NCBI RefSeq assembly: GCF_026151205.1
Contig: NC_087074.1
Coordinates: 19,388,740 to 19,452,739 of the forward strand
DNA: 64,000 nt
Reading direction: 5' to 3'
Origin: Bolinopsis microptera
Taxonomy: Eukaryota; Ctenophora; Tentaculata; Lobata; Bolinopsidae
Below are positions 52,939 through 63,110 of the stretch, one piece after another. Numbering within the stretch: the stretch's first letter is position 1; the number at the start of each line of letters is the position of its first letter. The notes beneath the pieces were generated by a model. The model searched no databases, had not been told where the DNA came from, and worked only from the letters and a program-made list of their open reading frames with translations. The position numbers were made by a program, and so were the translations under genes.

Positions 52939-53025
52939 CAGTAAAACCCCGATTTACCATAAAACCCCGATTTACTGCAGCTTTTTCCTTTCTCCCAAAC
53001 TCTGCGGTAAATCGGGGTATTACTG
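52939..53025. mobile_element. 87-bp MITE with Tigger/pogo-like ends
   Basis: CAGTAAAACCCCGATTTACC at the left and GGTAAATCGGGGTATTACTG at the right form a 20-bp inverted repeat with one mismatch; an extra partial repeat of the left end follows at 52961. CAGT ends with such GC cores are usual in Tigger/pogo derivatives. It ends 41 bp before a MORC exon. Confidence 0.8.
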
Positions 53026-53066
53026 TATTCAGTTCCGAAAGTAACATATTGACACATTTATTTCAG

Positions 53067-55863
53067 TTATCTCCCGCCTATCTGCACACCAACAGCACAA
53101 GTCATACTTGGGCATTTTCCGCTGTTGCTGAACTTATAGGTATGTCAGATCTTTGTTGTATTCGCAAAACGTTGCAACAAATCTTAGTCATAGATATTTT
53201 AAAGATGATCAATAATCTAATTAAACTCGGGGCTTTTTGATACGCAGCAATGTTAGCGACGTATTTCTTGCCAATTTTTCGCGTATTTCGACTAATATAT
53301 AAGATTCTCATGAATTTATTTTTTATTTCCAAATTCAAATAAATTTTACATCAATCTGTTCCATTACTGCATTATATTATGTAGTGTTGGTACATAAATC
53401 ATAATTAGGTTAGCCGCAAGTAATACTATAAGCTTATTAGGGGTGGAGGGCACTGATTGCGGTCTGTTTGGACTGTAGAGAGAGTTCATACGTACTTCAT
53501 ACGTAGTTCATACGTACTTCATACGACAATGCGGAGTTAATAAGGGTTAATTTCTAAAACGTTTAAATAAAAATGGAAAGCGGTTCAAGACGGGAGTGAT
53601 GAGGTGTAATAGTCGTGGTACAGGGTGTACGGACCTTATGATCATGGAATGTGGTGCCTAATAATGACTTAATTATCCACGAGAAAGAACTGATTATGCG
53701 ATTATGTTAAATACAATTGGATACGTGAGGCCGTGAGGGCACTCCGAATAGAATTGCTCACCTAATGGGGGTTTTGACTCATCGGGTAAATACTCCTACC
53801 CTTTTTAACTGCGGCAGTGAAATTCCGGCCGAAGGCGGGTTACACTAGTATTAATAATAATAATATTATATTTATGTTAGATACAGCCATACTCTGTTGA
53901 ATACATCCCATCTCGTTCGATCTTGGAAATTATGCAACTGAAGACCGGGTTAGCAATTCTTATTAATTTAATGTAATATAACGCTAAATTATTTTTTTCC
54001 GGTTTTTTATTCGAATAAATAAGTTATACATGAACCAGTAACGGACCAATTTAAACTGTGACATAATTATTTGTTTAACAAAATGAGATATGCTTCCTCC
54101 CTGAAAATCAGCACTGGACATAATATTATCTCAAAATAGGCAATATCAATATAATTAGTTTGATCATTTATTTAAATTAAATCAAATATCATTCAATTTG
54201 GCATGTTATTCACTTTATGAATCCAAATCTAATCTTAAACAATAATCTCAGAATGTGTGTCTGTGTGTGCACGTTTAATTTCGGAGCGGCTTAATCAAGA
54301 AAATGGTTAGAGTTATGGGACTGGTTTTTTCGGTATAGTGCCGAGAAAAAATGATCAAGGTTTTTTAAATCGGTCGGTGGTAAGTGGTTTAATTGATGGT
54401 TTTGTACCACAAATGTGACATAACACAAGGATATAACTTGTGAACTCGGCTAGTATATATGAAACATTTGTCAATTGTCATGGAGTTGTAGAGGGAGTTA
54501 TGTGCCTCGCCGGGCTAAAGTAGTGGATGACCTTGCTGTACGGCAAGTTAAACAAGGATCTGAAACTACTAGGTTCCGTACAGACTCAACTCTGCACCCG
54601 TGTCAATATGTTCATTATATGCAAGCCTCTTGATTTATAAAATGGCTCACGTTTTTCCCTCCTCGCTCTCTCTCCCATTACTACATATTATGTAGCGTTG
54701 GTAGTTGGTACATAAGTCATAATTAGGTTAGCCTCGATATTCACTTTCATCTAATACTATAAGCTTATTAGGGGGGGGGGGGGGGGGGGAAGCCACTCAT
54801 TGCGGTCCGTTTGTTTACTTTCACGACAATGTAATGCATGTTTTCAAATATAATAGGCGGGTGTGGTGCGGATTAAATAAGGGTTAATTTCTAAAACGAT
54901 TTAGATAAAAATGGAAAGCGGTTCAATTGCTCACCTTATGCCGGTTTTGTCTCAGCGGGTAAATACTCATACTCTTTATAACTGCTGCAGTGAAATCCCG
55001 GCCGAAGGCCGGGTTACACTAGTACTATCATAATACGGGTTATACGGGTAATACGGGTAATACGGGTAATACGGGTAATACATACTAAGATAATACGGGT
55101 AATACATACTATGATAATACGGGTAATACATACTAGGATAATACGGGTAATACATACTAGGATAATACGGGTAATACATACTAGGATAATACGGGTAATA
55201 CATACATGTACATTGTACTAGGATATTTATGTGTTAGTTGTTAAACAGGTTAGTTCTGAAATACGTGAAATCACCGTTGCGTAATATTGCGACTTAGTCT
55301 CCGTCTCATAATTGTACAGATAAATGTACTGTAGGTAAATAAATACTGTATAGTTAGTGAGAGCACAGAGCACAGTGCTCTGACTAACTACATCACGGAA
55401 TACACAGTGCACTGAATGTACACACAGCAGCACTGTAAAACAGCACCTGACTACACGTGCTGGTGTCACGTGATGTCTCTGTTACTCGCCATGTTAACAC
55501 ACAACACTCAGTATATATATCAGTTTACAAAGAATTACTCCAATTGTGGGCAGTGTTAACACTTGGCACCGCGCCAGGCTCGGTACTCTAAAGAGAGCCG
55601 CTCTGTGCATTGTGGTATCACATGACGGAGTATTGTGGACTCTCTTAGATCACGAGATATCGTGCAGGGAGCTCACTCTGGCCACGTGACTGTCATCACG
55701 TACACGTGACTGTCTCACTTAATCACCGCTGTAATATCACACCACTCACTTTGCTGGCTGATTATTCCTTTTGTGGCATAAACGATAGGGTGAAGGATGT
55801 CAAGTGTGAGTTGTGACTGTATATATATATTGCGAGTGTAAGGAATTATCTACTTTTGATGGG

Positions 55864-55949
<86 letters not shown>

Positions 55950-58900
55950 CTGTTAATATATGCAGGAATTAGTTGAATATTCCTTTACATAACATAATAT
56001 GCAGGAGTTTGCCTCGCATAATTGTGTGCCTGTTGTATTATATTTATGTCTCATGAGACACATTCATATATTGACATAATCTTACACTCAAATAATTGTA
56101 TTTTGAAGTTATAGGCACAAGACAAATGGGCATTGGGCGGTGCGTCTTTTCCGTACACGATATTATATGGCTTCGTAGATCAGACCTTATTTGTATATAA
56201 GGCTAGGCGTACAAAGGGCGTTTTGAATAGTGCATTGGGAACAGTAAATTATTACTAGAAATTTACGGATACATTATCTACAGGAGATTAAGTTCGCAAC
56301 CAGAGGGTATCTACTGTGTGATGTGAACTTTGAACCATTTAAATATGACAGCTGATCGCATTGCGTCAGTAATGAAACTCTCAGTCATTCACTTGATGCT
56401 GAGTATTTTATTTTATTACTCGCTCCACACTTAGAATCAGTTGAGGTCAGATCAGTTTTCTCAGCCCTCAAATTTACCCAGGGGGCAAACGTATAATTAC
56501 TAATTAAGTACATACATCTATTGCACTTTTTTTTAAATCACCTTATTTCCCTCAATAAACGTAATTTAGAATAATGTAGTGACTTTGTAAAAATAAGACT
56601 CTGATATTTTTCACTTAATGTAAGCTTAAATCTTAATATCAACAATATATTTACAAATCATCTCTAAATTCATGAATCCATCTAAATGTGTTTGGGTCGG
56701 TTGTTCTCCATCCTTTTGATTTGAGTTCGTCTGTTCTGGAACCAAACTCTGATATTCTCTGACGTCAACCCGAGCACTGCTGCCAAACTTTGTCTCCTCT
56801 CAGTCGAGATATAGTTACAGTCGTCAAACTCCCGTTCTAACACGTCCAGCTGGAATGTAGTGAACCTGGTTCTCCTCCTCTTCTGTTTTGGAGCCTTGCC
56901 AAAAGAAGAAGGGGTCTGAGCTGGGGTTCCAGGTGGTGTTAGGATCTGGTTCTGGATAGCAGGAGCAGGAGAGGGTGTTCTCAGGTTGTGCTGATCTGCC
57001 TTGTTGGGTAGAGGGAAGTCAGGAGGAAAGAAGAACTGCGGAGGGGAGATAGAACCAGGGGTGGTAGGTGGAGTGGTGGTGTTCAGAGTAGAGGACAACA
57101 TAGGTACAGGTGTGAGTAGAGGGGTCGGTAAAGCAGGAGTCTCTGGTTGTACTTCTAGCTTAGTTGTTGGTAGCTCCAATCGGTAAGGTTTAGAACGATC
57201 AACATTCCTGTATCCAAAGCTCCGTTTAGAGTAAGGGTGAGGGCTTGGTACTGGAGTAAGAGTAGTGGCGTAAGGAAGAGTAAGAGGTCTAGAGTTGATG
57301 TAAGGAACACCAATAGACTGGAGATTTGTGTAAGGAGGAGGAGTCAGCGATGTAAGGTATGGAGTTCCAAAAACAGGGTTTCCTCTGTAATGAGCACAGA
57401 GACTAGGCGAAGTTGCCATCTGTATATCGTGATTAGGATTAGATCTTTTGAAGAGTGCATTGAGGTAAACTTCGAAGGAGGAACTCATAATGTATTGTAC
57501 TTTATTAATTTATAGTAAATTGATGTAGAAGTTGATGACGATAACTGACAATAAACCTTATGAGTCGGCTGAGTTATATATTGGTAACGATCCATCCTGA
57601 TACATCCTGATTGAGTTCTCGAGTGTCCAATTTAGAAAAGCTAAACCTGCTCTCATGCTGCATAATTTGTAAACACTCCGCTGATTTAGATGGACTCATA
57701 TCACATGTCCGATATGGGATCCAATCAGCTGTGTCTGATCAAGAGATCACATCCAATGAGCCATAACTGATCACATAGCTAATGGATCTTGTATCCGACT
57801 TACTTACAACCTTGACACCAGCTAAGCGTTGAACTTTGACATCACTGATATCAGATGACAGCCTGCTTATCACTGATATCAGATGACAGCCTGCTTATCA
57901 CTGATATCAGATGACAGCCTGCTTATCACTGATATCAGATGACAGCCTGCTTAACTCGGACTCGGTTACCGGACTAAATAATTCAATAACCGGGAAATCG
58001 CTATTCACACATATAATATGACTCAAACATCTATATAAGTGTAAACGCTCGCTCACTCGGTACAATTATGGTTTACACAAATATAGACACCTCACGAGGT
58101 CAATATATATCCCGCTCCGTTTGCGTGCATGGTACCTACTAGTGCCGTGCATGGTACCTACTAGTGCCGTGCATGGTACCTACTAGTGCCGTGCATGGTA
58201 CCTACTAGTGCCGTGCATGGTACCTACTAGTGCCGTGCATGGTACCTACTAGTGCCGTGCATGGTACCTACTAGTGCCGCTCCGTTTGCGTGCATGGTAC
58301 CTACTAGTGCCGCTCCGTTTGCGTGCATGGTACCTACTAGTGCCGTGCATGGTACCTACTAGTGCCGTGCATGGTACCTACTAGTGCCGTGCATGGTACC
58401 TACTAGTGCCGCTCCGTTTGCGTGCATGGTACCTACTAGTGCCGCTCCGTTTGCGTGCATGGTACCTACTAGTGCCGCTCCGTTTGCGTGCATGGTACCT
58501 ACTAGTGCCGCTCCGTTTGCGTGCATGGTACCTACTAGTGCCGCTCCGTTTGCGTGCATGGTACCTACTAGTGCCGTGCATGGTACCTACTAGTGCCGCT
58601 CCGTTTGCGTGCATGGTACCTACTAGTGCCGCTCCGTTTGCGTGCATGGTACCTACTAGTGCCGTGTCTATATAATGTTGTAACTTACAAAACTTATTGA
58701 CTTAATGACTCAGCCTATACTACATGGAGATTTGTTACTATATAGACCTATAATTACTACAAATGCACTGTCAGCAGACGACGCCACCCACAATATAACT
58801 ATAACTATATATCTAACTATAAATATATAACGCTGAGTCCAGGTAGGTACATGGTACCTACTTGAGGAGCTATTGATCATTAGACACATAGGAATTGCTA

Positions 58901-61900
58901 CCGAATGTATATTATAATATACAACAAACATATGATAAATGTTTAATAAATTACCTAGTTTGAAACTCGCTCAAGCGAATCAGTGTTTTGGTGTAACTTT
59001 AACAAGTAAAATAGTCGCATTAATAGTGACTTAGATAGTGAATGTTCTAATACAACAGCTGTCAATATATTCTTACAGACAGCATTAAGCTCGTCGACTA
59101 CTATCACGTGTAAAAAAACTATGTTTCCAGTCCTTCAAACAGAATTGGTAAAATATTGTGATACCGTAGGTAAGTCGCATAATCTAGTATTCATTAATAA
59201 TTTGATTATAATGGATTATTAATAGATAATTTGATAAGAGTTCGAAGAAGACAGATCTTACAGTTTCTCGCCTGATTAGATTACTGATGACCAAACTCAA
59301 TTTTTTTCCATAATCAGAGGAAAGGAACATCGCATAAATTCCTGATTCCTGAGGAAAGTAATTGATTAACTTAGTGAAAGTAAGCAAAAAAACTATATGA
59401 AATTATCTTTCCCTCTGACACTTAGGGGTCGATCACATATTACGTAATCAGCCGAGGGGGAGGGGGTTTCCAAATGATTACGCTAGTGTAATTTTGACTC
59501 AATAGCTATGTGTAAAACTGATTACGGAGGGGGAGGGGGGTTACAAATTGTCCAAAAAGTGATTACGTGATATGTGAACGACCCCTAAACTTATTGAAGG
59601 GTACACATACCATATTCGACACGCACGGAAGTTCAACACACACTAAAGTTCGACTCTGTCGAACTTTGGTGCGCTACTTGGACTATAGTTCGACACGCAC
59701 TGAAGTTCGACAAGACTGTCGAACCTCAGTTCGCTACCTGAACAGGTCGTACTAAAGTTCGACAAGAGAACTGCGATTGGGTAGATAAGATAAATCTTGT
59801 AATTTAGATTAGCTTTAAAAACTCAGTTTCATTCAGTTTTATTTCATTACGTTTAATGACAGACTTTCATTCAACAATTATGAGTCACATATGATAAAGT
59901 TTGATAACGTTAATAGAAACTGTACATAATATAAATAATATTTAAAGTCAACAAGCAACCATGGATCCAACACACTTCAAATAATCCGTCCTTTCGAAGT
60001 CATCATAAGACAGGATAATGTTGTTCAGCCTCCTGTCGTAGTCCTTCCACTTTTTCTGTTGAGGAGGTGGGGCTGTCATCTTTTGGTCAATCATATTATT
60101 TGTATATCTTAAATGAGGGCAGCTGGGTCATATTTGCCATAAAACCCAAACTGGTTTTAAATCAGTCAACTTATGGTCTTCTATTCTTCTATTATTGGTT
60201 AAGCTTCGTACTTTCGTAGCAAACACTACAATCATTTTACAATTTACGCCAAATACATATAGATTATATAGTGAACCACACTTAAACCATTCTCAACATC
60301 ATATTTTAAGTCTATCTTAAATGAGGGCAGCTGGGCCAAAAACCCTAGAATAGTTTATTTTCATAGCAACGTACTGTAAGTTTGTAGTACTGTAAGTTGG
60401 AATAAATTGTTTTTGATTTATGATTAAATTTTGATCGAACAATTGGCTAATTAAGTTAAATAAGAAGATTTTCGGGATTTTATGTTAATTTAAGACTCGG
60501 AGAGCATTACATCTGTAAATTGTAAATGGCATTGTACCTGTAAATGGCAGAGCACATGTAAATTGTAAAAGGCATTATTGAATTGAAGTACGCACGCTGT
60601 GTCGTGGCCCGTGATCGTGGGTCGAACTGTCAAATTATATACATGGTTGAGTACGCTTATATGGCATGGTATGAGGTCAAAAACAAATATGCTTCTACTG
60701 CAAAGATCTGGGATCTGCACGGTGCTGTCACTTTTTCAGGGGGTGCCCCCGCCACCCTGGTTACGTCCTTGATATCTTGATAATTGGCAAATTACAAGAT
60801 GGACACAGGGCCACAAAAACAGAGAAAAACATCCTCTGAGAAGATATTGTATAGGGTCTACATTAATCAGGTGACGTGAGACGCTCGTAATACATAACAG
60901 ATTTATGTACGCCAAAAAAGCGCGCATTTGCATGATATAACAGTGGCCGGCGGGGTGCCATACAAATTTATAGTTTGATTCATGGATTATATCGGGAAAA
61001 ATATATCCACAAACTGAATTTTCAATGATCTAGCATGTCATCAAGGCGGACGAGGTAGCCAATCAAAATATGAAGCTGACTTCAAAAATCAAACCCAGCC
61101 ACGTATACATATGTTAGACGTTAGCGATATAATTATAAGGTATTTTTCGTTATCAAGATAACACCACTGATTTGTACACACCTGATACCAAACAAATCTG
61201 TCTGAAATAATGGGTTTGCCGACACAGCAAGGTCAGCAAGCTTTCAGAGGATTTTGGGTTCCATCAGATGCCTCTTACGACCATTTCTCCAACCTTTTCC
61301 GCATGTCTTAAGGCCACTTTTTACCACCTTTCTTGTTCGTCAAATATGTTTAGTTGTCGACATCATTGGTAACATAAACAGCCTCGATTAATCGGCAATC
61401 TTGAACGATGTCCACAACTAAAGATATTTGACAAACAATTAAGGTGGCAAAAACTGACCTTAACGACACGTGGAAAAGTTCGGAGAAGTTGGTCAGCCGT
61501 AAAGGACATCCAATGGAACTCAGAAACGCCAAATATCCTTAGGCAGCATCTTGTATCGGCAAACCCATTTTTCATACCAATTTGTCTGTACTAGATTTCT
61601 TTCAGACAATGCGTACGACCCAGACGTCAATGCGACCCAACTGAAAATTGACATTGCTGACATCGAGGGGATGACATGCTTGACATTTTTGGATAACGGC
61701 GCTGGAATGTCCCCGCATACTTTGTATAAGATGCTTTCTTTTGGTTTTTGTGACAAGGTAAACTCCAAAAATAAATCAGTCAAATATCTAAAGTGAGTTA
61801 AATAATTATGCTTTCAGACCAGTAGTTGATAGTTGGTACTGTAACTGCAATTAATGTTTCAGACTAAAGGTATCATTAATGTCGAAAATTCATCAGTAAT

Positions 61901-63110
61901 TTCTTGTTGCAGGACAAATACGCTGTGACTCGCCACAAACCGGTTGGTCACTATGGTAACGGCTTTAAATCTGGCAGTATGAGGCTTGGGAGAGATGCAC
62001 TCGTGCTGAGCCGACACGGCCACGGCAAAGGTTCCAAATAGTATTCTTTTAAACATTTTAGTTGATTGCCATAAAATCTATTATACAGTATGTAATACCA
62101 CCGATTCATTGTTTCATTTAATGATCTCACCTGATTGACCTTCCTATTTTTAGATAGTATCGTTAGTGTGGGCTTGTTGTCTCAGACGTATCTAGACGCA
62201 ATTAAGTCAGAGACAATACTAGTACCAACTGTAAGCTGGTCCTACGTAACACACGAGCGTATTGAGTCCCCTGATGCTGAGGCCAGTCTACAGAGTATTA
62301 TCAGGTACTTTTCTAACTTTTAACTCTACGCCAATTTAAGGGTTGTATTTTATCACCATTTTGTTTAGCAGTTTAGAATAAGCTGTCTAAATCCGACCAA
62401 TTAAAGGGCTTAGTTTAATTACAATTTTGTTTAGAATAAGGGGGGGGGGGGGGGGGGGGGGTACCGACGGACATTAATGGCAGTGTTTTAAAATTTTGCT
62501 CAGACTGCCATTAATGCCCATTAATGCCCATATTTAATAGAAAAACGGGCAAAAATGGGGAAAAAAGTATGGGCATTAATGGCAGTATTTTAAAATTTTG
62601 CACATTAATGCCCATTAATGCACATTAATGCCCATTAATGCCCATATTTATTAGAAAAATGGGCAAAAATGGGAAAAAAACATGGGCATTAATGGCAGTA
62701 TTTTAAAATTTTGTTCAGACTGCCATTGCCATTAATGCCCATTAATGCCCATTAATGCACATTAATGCCCATTAATGCACATTAATGCCCATTAATGCAC
62801 ATTAATGTCCGTTGGTACTCCCCCAGAATAAGCTGTTCAACATAAGATGTTTCGTGTCATTTAGTTATATTGTCACCGGGCATAAACATCACAAGTAAAG
62901 CTGGTCTGGCTTTACTCAGATCCGGGATAAACTAGTCAGGAGATTTCTATTTTATGTTTTAATCTTTGTAATCACTAAACCTCTCCTTTGAATCTTATTT
63001 AAAAGAAAGTATTTTTGAAGTCTGATGGGGTTAAATTGAATTGTGTTTCAGGTTCAGCATTTTCAAAAACGAGGCTGCAATTCTCTCCACTATTGCTACA
63101 AAAATAAAAA
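53067..63110 (+). CDS. MORC-family GHKL ATPase, N-terminal exons (gene runs off the window)
   Basis: Exons 53067-53139, 61606-61757, 61913-62030, 62154-62304 and 63052-63110; phases 1,0,1,2,1 match at each junction. The protein reads 'LHTNSTSHTWAFSAVAELI' joined to 'DNAYDPDVNATQ' (the GHKL N box with catalytic Glu and Asn), 'LTFLDNGAGMSPHTLYKML' (G1 box), 'SFGFCDK', then 'GHYGNGFKSGSMRLGRDAL' (G2 box) and 'VGLLSQTYLDAIKSE'. These are hallmarks of MORC3/MORC4-type ATPases, nuclear proteins that clamp DNA and take part in chromatin silencing. The start exon lies upstream and the rest (transducer S5, CW zinc finger) beyond 64000. The first seen intron is 8466 nt and contains a homeobox gene on the other strand. 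The donor after 62030 (GTTCCA) is weak. Confidence 0.92.
53361..53850. repeat. Dispersed repeat pair, copy 1
   Basis: Aligns with 54675-55024: CCATTACT, TATAAGCTTATTAGG, ATTGCGGTC(T/C)GTTTG, AAGGGTTAATTTCTAAAACG, AAAATGGAAAGCGGTTCAA and a shared end CCGGCCGAAGG...GGGTTACACTAGTA. This copy has an extra stretch with four TTCATACGTAC-like units near 53485-53525 and about 130 bp not found in copy 2. Confidence 0.8.
54675..55024. repeat. Dispersed repeat pair, copy 2
   Basis: Partner of 53361-53850, same orientation, 1.3 kb away. A poly-G run of about 20 (54772-54789) replaces the GGGGTGGAGGG of copy 1. The end CCCGGCCGAAGGCCGGG is a hairpin. Confidence 0.8.
55027..55207. repeat. 24-bp minisatellite
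   Basis: Units AATACGGGTAATACATACTA plus GGAT, about six copies, beginning with shorter TAATACGGG units. The Tyr/Pro-rich ORF on the minus strand is a by-product of the repeat. Confidence 0.85.
55208..55862. other. MORC intron sequence, no gene seen
   Basis: Non-coding; short CACGTGAC-type words recur between 55450 and 55720. Confidence 0.4.
55863..55947. repeat. (AG)n microsatellite
   Basis: About 40 AG units with one AA interruption near the start. Confidence 0.98.
55948..56681. other. Downstream flank of the homeobox gene, intronic to MORC
   Basis: AT-rich. The bases just below 56682 are expected to be the homeobox gene 3' UTR; no further ORF. Confidence 0.4.
56682..57488 (-). CDS. Homeobox transcription factor, single exon, 268 aa
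   Basis: The homeodomain occupies about residues 203-262, close to the C-terminus: 'RRRTRFTTFQLDVLEREF' (helix 1), 'ISTERRQSLAAVLGL' (helix 2) and 'TSENIRVWFQNRRTQIKR' (helix 3, with Trp48, Phe49, Gln50, Asn51, Arg53). Gln50 and 'FQLDVLEREF' resemble ANTP-class domains, yet 'RRTQIKRME' after the recognition core is unusual and I cannot place it in a family. The region before it (30-195) is Pro/Thr/Ser-rich with 'TP' repeats, a likely activation or interaction region. It is a nuclear DNA-binding regulator. The gene is intronless and sits inside the 8.5-kb MORC intron, opposite strand. The first ATG at 57488 gives the longest frame; 57541-57600 upstream may hold the promoter (TTATATATTGG near 57572). 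Confidence 0.93.
   Translation of the reverse strand: MSSSFEVYLNALFKRSNPNHDIQMATSPSLCAHYRGNPVFGTPYLTSLTPPPYTNLQSIGVPYINSRPLTLPYATTLTPVPSPHPYSKRSFGYRNVDRSKPYRLELPTTKLEVQPETPALPTPLLTPVPMLSSTLNTTTPPTTPGSISPPQFFFPPDFPLPNKADQHNLRTPSPAPAIQNQILTPPGTPAQTPSSFGKAPKQKRRRTRFTTFQLDVLEREFDDCNYISTERRQSLAAVLGLTSENIRVWFQNRRTQIKRMENNRPKHI
57841..57952. repeat. 28-bp tandem repeat, four copies
   Basis: Four identical units starting ATCACTGATATCAGATGACA, each containing TGATATCA. It lies 350 bp upstream of the homeobox start. Confidence 0.95.
58114..58663. repeat. Two-length satellite array (22- and 33-bp units)
   Basis: Twenty units with no sequence change that I can see. Short unit (22 bp): GTGCATGGTACCTACTAGTG plus CC. 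Long unit (33 bp): the same preceded by GCTCCGTTTGC. The order is L, 6 short, 2 L, 3 short, 5 L, 1 short, 2 L (10 of each, 550 bp). ORFs on both strands arise because unit lengths are multiples of 11 and stops are absent; they are not genes. Confidence 0.95.
58664..59421. other. MORC intron sequence, no gene seen
   Basis: AT-rich. A related palindrome GTAGGTACATGGTACCTAC lies at about 58843-58861, resembling the satellite unit core. Confidence 0.45.
59422..59588. mobile_element. TACGTAAT MITE, complete copy
   Basis: 167 bp. Ends TTAGGGGTCGATCACATATT and the complementary right end (AATATGTGAACGACCCCTAA-like, with TACGTGAT). Two internal G-rich blocks (GAGGGGGAGGGGG and GGAGGGGGAGGGGGG) lie in the same orientation. 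Copies at 8987 and 2956. No target duplication is certain. Confidence 0.85.
59630..59766. repeat. Cluster of (A)GTTCGAC palindromic units
   Basis: At least eight GTTCGAC/GTCGAAC words in alternating orientation (for example AAAGTTCGACTCTGTCGAACTTT at 59645-59667), able to form several stems. Confidence 0.75.
59767..61189. other. MORC intron sequence, no gene seen
   Basis: Contains two copies of CTTAAATGAGGGCAGCTGGG about 210 bp apart (60108 and 60316) and a GGGGGTGCCCCCGCCACCC patch near 60738. No convincing coding region. Confidence 0.45.
61207..61575. mobile_element. Diverged foldback element ending 30 bp before a MORC exon
   Basis: Left arm about 61207-61371 and right arm about 61401-61575 are inverted copies with roughly a quarter of positions different (ends AATGGGTTTGCCGA and TCGGCAAACCCATT; inner parts TTTAGTTGTCGACATC and GATGTCCACAACTAAA). 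ATACCAA stands close to both outer ends, a possible short target duplication. Confidence 0.75.
62441..62824. mobile_element. Poly-G-ended MITE with 8-bp target duplication in a MORC intron
   Basis: 384 bp. Flanked by AGAATAAG at 62433-62440 and 62825-62832. Ends: poly-G then GTACCGACGGACATTAATG; right end CATTAATGTCCGTTGGTACTCCCCC (two mismatches as inverted repeat). Interior: arrays of CATTAATGCC/CATTAATGCA and three GGCAGT(G/A)TTTTAAAATTTTG blocks. Same architecture as 25867-26687 and 28438-28712. Confidence 0.9.

Noticed and set aside
54976-55203. Tyr/Pro-rich repeat protein (minus), like a silk or adhesive protein
   Set aside because: It follows exactly the 24-bp minisatellite, has no signal peptide and lies in a MORC intron.
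58114-58663. CRISPR-like array
   Set aside because: Units are contiguous and identical without unique spacers, in an animal genome.
58359-58675. Repeat proteins on both strands (HANGAALVGTM-type)
   Set aside because: Open frames in several phases on both strands come from the 22/33-bp satellite, whose units lack stops.
61363-61783. Minus ORFs over the MORC exon
   Set aside because: Shadows of the foldback arms and of MORC exon 61606-61757.
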